The notes under the pieces are model-generated. The model saw nothing but the letters and a program-made list of their open reading frames with translations, was not told the DNA's origin and ran no database searches. Shown piece by piece: positions 26,284 to 33,779 of a stretch of 64,000 nucleotides of DNA (position 1 is its first letter; each line of letters opens with the position of its first letter). The DNA is taken from NCBI RefSeq assembly GCF_900110105.1, contig NZ_FOCL01000001.1, forward strand, positions 558,001 through 622,000. The letters run 5' to 3'. This stretch comes from Mucilaginibacter gossypiicola (GTDB lineage Bacteria > Bacteroidota > Bacteroidia > Sphingobacteriales > Sphingobacteriaceae). Both the position numbers and the translations under genes were made by a program.

Positions 26284-27783
26284 ATGGGACTTAAATCTGC
26301 TTTAAGTAAAGTATTTGCTGCCTTTGTTAATCGGGAATTAGATAAACTGCGTAAAAACGCGGTTTCATTTCAACAAAGGGCGTTTACAGATCTGGTACAT
26401 GCAGCCAAAAACACCAGTTTCGGTAAAGATCATCAGTTTGAAAAGATCAATAACTACGAGGATTTTAAGCGATTGGTGCCTGTACATGATTATGAAGACC
26501 TTCGCCCCTATATCGACCGAGTGGTTAATGGCGAAGAGGATGTACTATGGCCGGGCAAACCTGCTTACCTTGCTAAAACATCAGGCACAACATCGGGCGT
26601 AAAATATATTCCCATCTCCAAAGAAAGCATGCCCGAGCATATCAAAGCTGCTCGAAATGCCTTGTTAAGCTATATACATGAAACGGGTAATGCTGATTTT
26701 GTAGATGGCAAATTAATATTCCTGCAGGGCAGCCCGATCTTAGCCGAAAAGCATGGTATCTCAACGGGCAGGCTTTCGGGTATAGTAGCGCATCACGTTC
26801 CGGGTTATCTGCAAAAAAACAGGTTACCGGCCTACGAAACCAATTGCATTGAAGATTGGGAGCAAAAAGTTGATGCCATTGTAGACGAAACCTTTAATGA
26901 AGATATGCGCCTCATCAGCGGGATCCCACCCTGGTGCCAGATGTATTTCGACAGGCTTTCGGCCAAAGCAGGAGGAAAAAAAATAAAAGACATATTCCCA
27001 AACTTTAAGCTTTATGTTTACGGCGGTGTCAATTACGAACCTTACCGCGCTCGTATAGAAGAGAGCATTGGCTTTAAGATCGATTCGATAGAAACCTACC
27101 CTGCTTCCGAAGGCTTTATTGCGTTTCAGGACTCGCAGAAAGAAAAAGGGCTTTTATTGTTGGTTGATTCAGGAATCTTTTACGAATTCATTCCATCTGA
27201 CGAGTATTTTAACGAAAATCCAACCCGCATCAACATTAAAGATGTAGAGCTGAACAAAAACTATGCGCTCATCATGAATACCAGCGCAGGTTTATGGGGA
27301 TATAGCATAGGTGATACTGTTAAATTTATTTCGAAAGATCCGTATCGTATTATCGTAACCGGTCGTATTAAGCATTACATATCTGCTTTTGGCGAACATG
27401 TTATAGGCGAAGAAGTAGAGTATGCCTTGATGAGCGTGGCTAAAGAAGAAGGTATCGACGTAGTTGAATTTACAGTTGCGCCTCAGGTTAACCCGCCGGC
27501 AGGACAATTGCCTTACCACGAATGGTTTATCGAATTCGGCACAGCCCCGGCCGATCTTCAGGCTTTCGCCATAAAAGTGGATAAGGCGTTGCAGAATAAA
27601 AATATTTACTATTTTGACCTGATTGAAGGTAACATTTTGCAACCTTTGGTAATCCAAAGCCTGCAAAAAGATGCCTTTATCAATTACATGCGGGCAGAAG
27701 GTAAACTTGGCGGGCAAAACAAAGTACCACGGCTATCAAACGACAGGAAGATTGCCGAAGGATTAAAGAGTTTTATAAAATAA
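26284..27783 (+). CDS. GH3 family acyl-adenylating protein
   Basis: A 499-residue protein of the GH3 family, named for plant auxin-conjugating enzymes and part of the ANL superfamily. The phosphate loop TSGTTSGVKYIPIS (near residue 100), IYGGVNYEP-like VYGGVNYEPY, ETYPASEGFIA and the hinge region VTGRIKHYISAFGEHVIGEE are present. Plant members join amino acids to acyl acids through an acyl-AMP; the bacterial substrate is unknown. It sits between a glycosyltransferase/membrane pair and dxr, 6 bases ahead of dxr. Confidence 0.92.
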   Translation: MGLKSALSKVFAAFVNRELDKLRKNAVSFQQRAFTDLVHAAKNTSFGKDHQFEKINNYEDFKRLVPVHDYEDLRPYIDRVVNGEEDVLWPGKPAYLAKTSGTTSGVKYIPISKESMPEHIKAARNALLSYIHETGNADFVDGKLIFLQGSPILAEKHGISTGRLSGIVAHHVPGYLQKNRLPAYETNCIEDWEQKVDAIVDETFNEDMRLISGIPPWCQMYFDRLSAKAGGKKIKDIFPNFKLYVYGGVNYEPYRARIEESIGFKIDSIETYPASEGFIAFQDSQKEKGLLLLVDSGIFYEFIPSDEYFNENPTRINIKDVELNKNYALIMNTSAGLWGYSIGDTVKFISKDPYRIIVTGRIKHYISAFGEHVIGEEVEYALMSVAKEEGIDVVEFTVAPQVNPPAGQLPYHEWFIEFGTAPADLQAFAIKVDKALQNKNIYYFDLIEGNILQPLVIQSLQKDAFINYMRAEGKLGGQNKVPRLSNDRKIAEGLKSFIK

Positions 27784-27789
27784 AGATAC

Positions 27790-28977
27790 TTGAGTAACCA
27801 AATAAAAAACATTGCCATCCTTGGCTCAACAGGCAGCATCGGTACACAAACACTTGATGTAATAAGGTGGAACAGCAATTTATTCAGGGCGTTTTTGCTC
27901 ACAGCACATTCCAATGCCGATTTGCTTATTAGCCAGGCTATTGAATTTGTGCCCGAATATGCCATTATCTGCGATCAAAGTAAATACCAGGAAGTTAAAG
28001 AGGCTTTGGCGCACTTACCAATACAGGTGCTTGCCGGTCATCAGGCTATCATTGACGCTGTAACCCACCCCGAAATTGCAGTTGTGCTGACTGCTATGGT
28101 GGGCTTTGCCGGTCTGGAACCAACAATTGCCGCTATTAAAGCAGGGAAAGACATTGCCCTTGCCAACAAAGAAACATTAGTTGTTGCCGGCGATATCATA
28201 ACAGCATTGGCGAAACAACATGAAGTTCAAATTTTACCGGTAGATTCTGAACACTCAGCAATATTTCAAAGCCTTGTTGGCGAGGACTATAAATCAATAG
28301 AAAAGCTGATCATCACGGCTTCTGGCGGGCCATTTCGCGGCCGCGGTCTGGATTTCTTAGCAAATGTTACCCGCGAAGATGCGCTTAAACATCCAAACTG
28401 GGTGATGGGTGCCAAAATAACTATCGACTCAGCATCCCTTATGAACAAGGGGCTTGAAGTTATCGAAGCCAAATGGTTGTTTGATGTTGAAGCAGATCAG
28501 ATTGAAGTAGTAGTTCATCCGCAATCTATTATTCACTCGCTTGTACAGTTCAGGGATGGATCAATTAAGGCTCAATTAGGTTTGCCCGATATGAAGCTGC
28601 CTATACAGTATGCCCTCACCTATCCTAACCGGATAGAAACAAATTTTAAGCGTTTCAATTTTACCGATTACCCTAATCTTACTTTTGAAAAACCGGATAT
28701 GGAAACTTTCCGTAATCTAAGTTTGGCGTATGCTGCTTTAAAACAGGGAGGTAACATGCCTTGCATCATAAACGCGGCAAATGAGGTAGCGGTTGCAGGC
28801 TTCCTTGATCGTAAAATTGGCTTTTTAACCATGAGCGGTATCATTGAAGAGTGCATGCAAAAAATTAATTTTATTGCAAACCCAACGCTAACTGACTATT
28901 TGAATACTGACAAAGAAACACGCATCTTTGCGCAAAATTATATACAACAACTACCTTCAAAAACATTACAATTTTAA
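27790..28977 (+). CDS. dxr: 1-deoxy-D-xylulose 5-phosphate reductoisomerase (TTG start)
   Basis: A 395-residue enzyme of the MEP isoprenoid pathway that makes 2-C-methyl-D-erythritol 4-phosphate with NADPH. Visible are NADP-binding ILGSTGSIGTQTLDV, ALANKETLV, the metal site VDSEHSAIFQ, the GPFRG loop TASGGPFRGR, and ASLMNKGLEVIEA. The start is TTG at 27790, giving MSNQIKNIAILGSTG as in homologues; no upstream ATG is available after the GH3 stop. rseP follows 19 bases later, an arrangement common in bacteria. Confidence 0.97.
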   Translation: MSNQIKNIAILGSTGSIGTQTLDVIRWNSNLFRAFLLTAHSNADLLISQAIEFVPEYAIICDQSKYQEVKEALAHLPIQVLAGHQAIIDAVTHPEIAVVLTAMVGFAGLEPTIAAIKAGKDIALANKETLVVAGDIITALAKQHEVQILPVDSEHSAIFQSLVGEDYKSIEKLIITASGGPFRGRGLDFLANVTREDALKHPNWVMGAKITIDSASLMNKGLEVIEAKWLFDVEADQIEVVVHPQSIIHSLVQFRDGSIKAQLGLPDMKLPIQYALTYPNRIETNFKRFNFTDYPNLTFEKPDMETFRNLSLAYAALKQGGNMPCIINAANEVAVAGFLDRKIGFLTMSGIIEECMQKINFIANPTLTDYLNTDKETRIFAQNYIQQLPSKTLQF

Positions 28978-28996
28978 TATTACATAGATATAGATA

Positions 28997-30331
28997 ATGA
29001 GTATAGTGATCATGGTGGGCCAGCTTATACTGGGCCTTTCAATTTTGATAATCCTGCATGAACTGGGGCATTTCCTGGCAGCACGGGCCTTTGGCATTAA
29101 GGTAGAAAAATTCTACCTGTTTTTTGATGCCTGGAACGTGAGCCTGTTTAAATTTACATATAAAGGCGTTGAGTACGGTATTGGCTGGTTACCCTTGGGT
29201 GGCTATGTTAAAATTGCCGGTATGATTGATGAGTCGATGGATACTGAGCAAATGGCTGGTCCGCCGCAACCCTGGGAATTTCGTTCGAAACCGGCCTGGC
29301 AGCGCCTTATTGTGATGCTTGGCGGTGTTACGGTAAATGTTATACTCGGGATCCTGATATTTTGGGTGTTAACCATGCGTTTGGGCGATAGCTATATCCC
29401 TAATTCTGCGGCAAAATACGGTATTGTACCAGGCGAAGTAGGTAAAAAAATAGGCCTTCAAATTGGCGACAAGGTTGTTGCTATAAATGGTAAACCATTT
29501 GAACGTTTTGACGATCTTACCAGTCCGCAGGTACTATTGGATAATACTGTATTTACCGTGTTGCGCGGCACGCAAACTTTGCAGATCAGTATCCCGCGTA
29601 CGATCCTTAACGATTTGAACGATCACGACATAGAAGGCTTCATTAGCCGCCTGCCCCGTGCTAAGTTCATTGTTGATTCATTGGAGCCGGGCAGCAACGC
29701 TGTAAAAGCAGGTTTGAAAAAAGGCGACAGCATTGTGATGGCCAACAATCATCCAATTGTATTTTGGGACGAATTGCAGGCTCAACTATCGGCCAATAAA
29801 GGCAAACAAGTTGAATTGGGCATAAAACGCAACCATGAGCTGGTTACATTGAAAGCACAGGTTACGCCAGAAGGTAAATTGGGCTTTTACCGTGCAAAAA
29901 GCGATTTCCCGGATATTAAAACAATAAAGTACGGTTTTTTTGAGGCTTTTCCTATAGGAGCACAAAGAGCATGGGGAACTTTCAGGGATAATGCCAAAGG
30001 TATCGGCAAGATTTTCAAGGGTGATGTTAACCCCGGCAAAGCAGTAAGCGGACCAGTAGCTATAGCCAACCTGTTTGGTGGTACTATTGATTGGGGCCAC
30101 TTTTGGACACTGGTAGGCTTCCTGTCAATGGTATTGGCGCTGATGAACCTGTTACCTATTCCTGCCCTTGATGGCGGTCATGCGGTTTTCCTGATCATAG
30201 AAATGATTAAAGGCAAACCGTTAAGCGATAAATTCCTTGAGCGTGCGCAAATTGTAGGCTTTGTAATATTAGTTACCTTGATGGTGTTTGTGTTTGGTAA
30301 CGATATTGTAAAGTTGGTAATGAAGAAATAG
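28997..30331 (+). CDS. rseP: Site-2 protease RseP
   Basis: A 444-residue intramembrane zinc metalloprotease. The active site H21-ELG-H25 lies in the first membrane helix, the second metal-binding motif is PALDGGHAVF in the C-terminal membrane region (near residue 390), and two PDZ domains lie between them (about 130-200 and 215-290). In E. coli it cleaves the anti-sigma factor RseA; here its substrate is unknown. It is the last gene of the operon and is followed by a strong terminator. Confidence 0.96.
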   Translation: MSIVIMVGQLILGLSILIILHELGHFLAARAFGIKVEKFYLFFDAWNVSLFKFTYKGVEYGIGWLPLGGYVKIAGMIDESMDTEQMAGPPQPWEFRSKPAWQRLIVMLGGVTVNVILGILIFWVLTMRLGDSYIPNSAAKYGIVPGEVGKKIGLQIGDKVVAINGKPFERFDDLTSPQVLLDNTVFTVLRGTQTLQISIPRTILNDLNDHDIEGFISRLPRAKFIVDSLEPGSNAVKAGLKKGDSIVMANNHPIVFWDELQAQLSANKGKQVELGIKRNHELVTLKAQVTPEGKLGFYRAKSDFPDIKTIKYGFFEAFPIGAQRAWGTFRDNAKGIGKIFKGDVNPGKAVSGPVAIANLFGGTIDWGHFWTLVGFLSMVLALMNLLPIPALDGGHAVFLIIEMIKGKPLSDKFLERAQIVGFVILVTLMVFVFGNDIVKLVMKK

Positions 30332-30364
30332 AGATTGTTGGTTAGAGATAAATAACCTCTGAAG

Positions 30365-30415
30365 CATATAAAAAAGAAGGCCTTTCATTAGTTGAAAGGC
30401 CTTCTTTTTTATATG
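30365..30415. terminator. Terminator after rseP, 23-bp perfect stem
   Basis: Arms 30365-30387 and 30393-30415 are perfect reverse complements with a 5-base loop. The core GGCCTTTCA with flanking A6/T6 is followed by T-rich DNA, so it works for rseP and, in reverse, for the DUF4199 gene at 30493-31059. Confidence 0.9.
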
Positions 30416-30455
30416 AATTTATCAACTAATTGAATAGCTGTACCAATTAGAAGAT

Positions 30456-30490
30456 TAGCTTTAAGCTTTGTGCATTCTGCTTTCAGCTTA
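30456..30490. repeat. Degenerate heptamer repeat (AGCTTTA type)
   Basis: Consecutive seven-base units AGCTTTA-AGCTTTG-TGCATTC-TGCTTTC-AGCTTAC lie just after the DUF4199 stop codon, partly touching it. The unit design resembles other repeats in this window with different base sequences. Confidence 0.4.
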
Positions 30491-30492
30491 CT

Positions 30493-31059
30493 TTATACTG
30501 TTGGATCGGTTGGCTTTGGACTTTCATAATTATCAGATACAGTATCAAACGGAGATCGTTCGTTTTTGAATATCGCTGCCGATATGAGGCTTACAATTGT
30601 ACCGAACAGGATGTAAATAAAAACAACGCCTACTACAGCAAAAACTGCAAAATATTTACGGGTCATATTCATAGCCGCATCTATTTGATCCTGGCTTAGT
30701 TTGCCGTCTTCGGTCATCTTTTTCTGTGATGCATCCATAATTTTAGTAACCATATCCGGACTTAGCATGGTGTAGTATACATATGTAAATATAGCTATGA
30801 ATACGCCGGTAAAAATAGCATACAGAAAGCCCGACAAAAAGCCTTCGCCGTAGGTAAGGTAACCGCCAAGCTGATCTTTATATTCCTTTTGAGTAAGAAA
30901 CAGGAACGCCAGAAAAGGCAGGAAACTAAGATATTTAAGAGACGAGTTTGGATCGAGATCCAGGAACTGGAATGCGTAAGTTATAACTATCGAAGCTATC
31001 AGATTTATCAATGCCCATTTCAGGGCCGGTTGCGATGGACTCGCTTTTTTTACTTCCAT
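30493..31059 (-). CDS. DUF4199 domain membrane protein (first copy)
   Basis: A 188-residue protein with four hydrophobic segments (about 13-31, 38-55, 75-98, 140-165), typical of DUF4199, a Bacteroidota family with no known function. Between helices 3 and 4 is a polar helix (KIMDASQKKMTEDGKLSQDQ). A second copy lies upstream at 31206-31787, separated by a terminator, so the two have separate transcripts. Confidence 0.85.
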   Translation of the reverse strand: MEVKKASPSQPALKWALINLIASIVITYAFQFLDLDPNSSLKYLSFLPFLAFLFLTQKEYKDQLGGYLTYGEGFLSGFLYAIFTGVFIAIFTYVYYTMLSPDMVTKIMDASQKKMTEDGKLSQDQIDAAMNMTRKYFAVFAVVGVVFIYILFGTIVSLISAAIFKNERSPFDTVSDNYESPKPTDPTV

Positions 31060-31141
31060 GATACAAGTGTTTAGTGTTTAGTTAAAATTAACTAATAATA
31101 CTATATCATGTACATCTTTATTTTAACCCCAGGGAGTTTAT

Positions 31142-31186
31142 ATAATAAAAGAGGCCTTTCAGAATTTGAAAGGCCTCTTTTATTAT
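31142..31186. terminator. Terminator between the DUF4199 genes, 20-bp perfect stem
   Basis: Arms 31142-31161 and 31167-31186 are perfect reverse complements around a 5-base loop. It shares the core GGCCTTTCA with the rseP terminator. On the minus strand it ends the operon that runs from the BatA gene to the second DUF4199 gene. Confidence 0.88.
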
Positions 31187-31205
31187 TGGTTTAACCAGCT
31201 CATTT

Positions 31206-31787
31206 TCAAGAGGCTGACCCAACAGGTTCTCGCTTAAAAAATGCAGCAAAAATTATCGACAGAACAAACAGAAATATAATGCTAATCCCTAACGATTGAA
31301 TTTGCTGCCCGATGGTAACAGTTTTTTCGGCATCGAAAGCTTTTTTCATTTCCACTATTTTAGCATCAGCTTCTTTCTTTTCCTCTGGTTTTGTGGTTTC
31401 ATCTTTCAGTTTGTTAAGGGCGTTAACCATAGCTGTTTCCGTTTTTTGAACCATATTGGGCTCAATTACTTTGGCAAAAACCTGGTCTTTAATAATAAAA
31501 ACCATTATGTACGAAACAAAAAACATTATAAAAATCCCGGTTCCTGCCTGTCTCATCGTCCATAATCCACCTATTTTTTTTCGGAGGCTTAGTGAAAACA
31601 AAGCTGCAGCGGTTAAAGGCAGCAGATATGAAAACACCATTGAGCCAAAAGTGATTATCACTGCTGATTTAGCGGCTGTAACCATAAAATAAAAATAGAT
31701 AATGCTTATGGCCGATATTACCAGCCCTAAGAAAACTCCTTTAATCAATCCTTGCTTCTTTATCTCTTTATCTGTTTCTTGACTCAT
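31206..31787 (-). CDS. DUF4199 domain membrane protein (second copy)
   Basis: A 193-residue paralogue of the neighbouring DUF4199 protein: four hydrophobic segments (about 14-36, 40-60, 75-97, 160-183) with a long charged helix between segments 3 and 4 (NALNKLKDETTKPEEKKEAD). Unknown function. It is the last gene of a minus-strand operon with the BatA, dihydroorotase-like and acidic-protein genes. Confidence 0.85.
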   Translation of the reverse strand: MSQETDKEIKKQGLIKGVFLGLVISAISIIYFYFMVTAAKSAVIITFGSMVFSYLLPLTAAALFSLSLRKKIGGLWTMRQAGTGIFIMFFVSYIMVFIIKDQVFAKVIEPNMVQKTETAMVNALNKLKDETTKPEEKKEADAKIVEMKKAFDAEKTVTIGQQIQSLGISIIFLFVLSIIFAAFFKREPVGSAS

Positions 31788-31820
31788 TTGTTGGTTTATA
31801 TTACTTAAACGCTACTTGTA

Positions 31821-32489
31821 TTATTGAAAATTAACCAGGATTTCTAAAACTGCCATATCAAATTCCTTGTTGATGGCATTGTCGGCAATTTCTTTTATCT
31901 CTTCATCAGAAGGATCTATATTCTGGAAAAAGCACATCATTGGGTAAAACAACTCTTTCAGCTCCGAATCTTCAGGAAGTGTTGTTGCCACCTTGCTGAT
32001 CTCAGATACCGGGCTTTCAATCAGGATTTGGTTGGCAATTACAGGCTCATAAATGCGGTACTCGTCCTGGAACTCATCTTCATCAACCAGTAAAAATTCC
32101 TTCAGGTAATCTTCAAGCTCTGGTTCAATATCTTCGTCTTCGCACTCGTTAAGGTACAGTAAAAGATTAAGGAGTTCGGTACCACGGTCAAGGGTTTCTT
32201 CTTCAATACTCTCCCACTCCGGTGTATCAAGATAATCTTCTTCCAGCTTTTTAACATCAGCACTAAAGAAGTTGATCATCAACAGGTCGAAGAAGATTTC
32301 GCGAAGTTCCTCAACCTCCGGGTTTTCATCAAAAACCGCATCCAATTCATCCACTTTAGATAAGAAATCTTCGTCGGAGGCAAAAACATCAGCAAACTCG
32401 TCGGTTAACTGGGTTGCGTCGTAGCTGTTGTATTTTGAAAAGGCTTCAAGCGCTGCTATAAAGGCGTTTTCTATTTTAGGATCGATCAT
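31821..32489 (-). CDS. Very acidic conserved hypothetical protein
   Basis: A 222-residue all-helical-looking protein very rich in Asp and Glu (for example DEFADVFASDEDFLSKVDEL and ECEDEDIEPELEDYLKEFLL), with few basic residues and no signal peptide or membrane segment. I do not recognise a domain. It begins 8 bases after the dihydroorotase-like gene and 34 bases before DUF4199, so it is translated with them. A role as a binding partner or regulator is only a guess. Confidence 0.8.
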   Translation of the reverse strand: MIDPKIENAFIAALEAFSKYNSYDATQLTDEFADVFASDEDFLSKVDELDAVFDENPEVEELREIFFDLLMINFFSADVKKLEEDYLDTPEWESIEEETLDRGTELLNLLLYLNECEDEDIEPELEDYLKEFLLVDEDEFQDEYRIYEPVIANQILIESPVSEISKVATTLPEDSELKELFYPMMCFFQNIDPSDEEIKEIADNAINKEFDMAVLEILVNFQ

Positions 32490-32496
32490 AGGTATG

Positions 32497-33747
32497 TTAT
32501 TTAAATATTTGTTGATTGTTGTAAGTTAACAATACTTTACCTTTTAAAAGCTGCCCAATGTAAGGAGAGTTTGCAGATTTAGATTTGTTAACAGATGGAG
32601 CGTATTCCCATTCTGCGTCAGTGTCAAAAATTACCAGGTTTGCCTTTTCATTTTCGGCGATAACAGGCAGTTCAACCCCAAGTATTTCGCGGGGATTGAT
32701 GGCCAGTTTTTCAACTATAAGTTCAGCAGGTAAGCCGGCTTTTAAAGCCAGGGAGAACGCCGTTTGCAAACCCACCATACCGTATTCGGCAACCTCAAAC
32801 TCCACATCTTTAAATTCAATTTCGTGCGGGGTATGTTGCGATACAATAGCGTCGATGGTGCCATCTTTTAAACCTTTTACAAGCGCCGCAACATCATCGG
32901 CAGTACGTAATGGCGGTTTAACTTTATACAAGCTGTCGAAACCTAAAAGAGCTTCATCAGTCAACACTAAATGATGCGCGGCAACATCGCAGGTAACTTC
33001 GATACCTTTGCGCTTGGCTTCACGGATCAGTTCGACCGAACGGGCCGTTGATATGGTTGTAAAATGGATGCGTGATACGGTGTACTCTGCAAGATAAAGA
33101 TCACGGGCAACCATCAGTTCTTCTGCCAATGAAGGAATGCCCTTCATGCCCAGCAGCGTGCTGATCTCGCCCTCATTAACTTTCGCTTTACCGGCTATTG
33201 CAGTATCTTCCGGGTAAGAGAAAACCAATGCATCAAAGCCCTGTGCATACAGCAAAGCTCTTTCCATTAAACCGGCATCCTGTACCGGCCGACTACCATC
33301 GGTAAAAGCTTTGGCGCCGCTTTGGTACATATCGTACATTTCTGCAAGGTCTTTTCCTTCACGTTTTTGAGATATAGTACCCAGGGGATAAACATCAACC
33401 AGGTTACCTTTTGAACGATTCAACAGGTATTCAACTTCCGACTTGGAATGCACCGGCGGTTGAGTATTAGGCATTAATGCTATGCCAGTAAAACCTCCGG
33501 CTGCCGCAGCTATTGTACCGGAGCGAAGGTCTTCCTTGGTTTCAAGGCCCAGCTCGCCTACATTACAGTTAAGATCGAAAAAACCGGGCGAAACATATTT
33601 ACCTTCGGCATCAAATAGTTCGGTGTCGGCATCAATGTCGTCGGCTATGCGGGTGATAACACCATTTTCAATTAAAATATCGGCAACTTGTTGATGAAAG
33701 GATGATCCGGGATCAAGAATAGTGGCTGATTTGATAAGCAAATTCAT
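32497..33747 (-). CDS. Dihydroorotase-like protein lacking metal ligands
   Basis: A 416-residue homologue of type I dihydroorotase (amidohydrolase fold, about 55-370) with a beta-sandwich made by both ends. It aligns well by eye but the metal site is gone: the HxH of DxHVHLREPG is N60-C-N62 (DLNCNVGELG, which also loses the substrate Arg), the His of HVSTARS is Thr (TTISTARS), and the Asp of ATDHAPH is Gln (VSQHTPH). Only the AHHL His pair remains. It may be a non-catalytic partner of aspartate carbamoyltransferase, as known for PyrC' in Pseudomonas. ATG 33747 is preferred to 33753. Confidence 0.88.
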   Translation of the reverse strand: MNLLIKSATILDPGSSFHQQVADILIENGVITRIADDIDADTELFDAEGKYVSPGFFDLNCNVGELGLETKEDLRSGTIAAAAGGFTGIALMPNTQPPVHSKSEVEYLLNRSKGNLVDVYPLGTISQKREGKDLAEMYDMYQSGAKAFTDGSRPVQDAGLMERALLYAQGFDALVFSYPEDTAIAGKAKVNEGEISTLLGMKGIPSLAEELMVARDLYLAEYTVSRIHFTTISTARSVELIREAKRKGIEVTCDVAAHHLVLTDEALLGFDSLYKVKPPLRTADDVAALVKGLKDGTIDAIVSQHTPHEIEFKDVEFEVAEYGMVGLQTAFSLALKAGLPAELIVEKLAINPREILGVELPVIAENEKANLVIFDTDAEWEYAPSVNKSKSANSPYIGQLLKGKVLLTYNNQQIFK

Positions 33748-33779
33748 TAGCACTGCTTTATGTGTGGATTTGTATCGAT

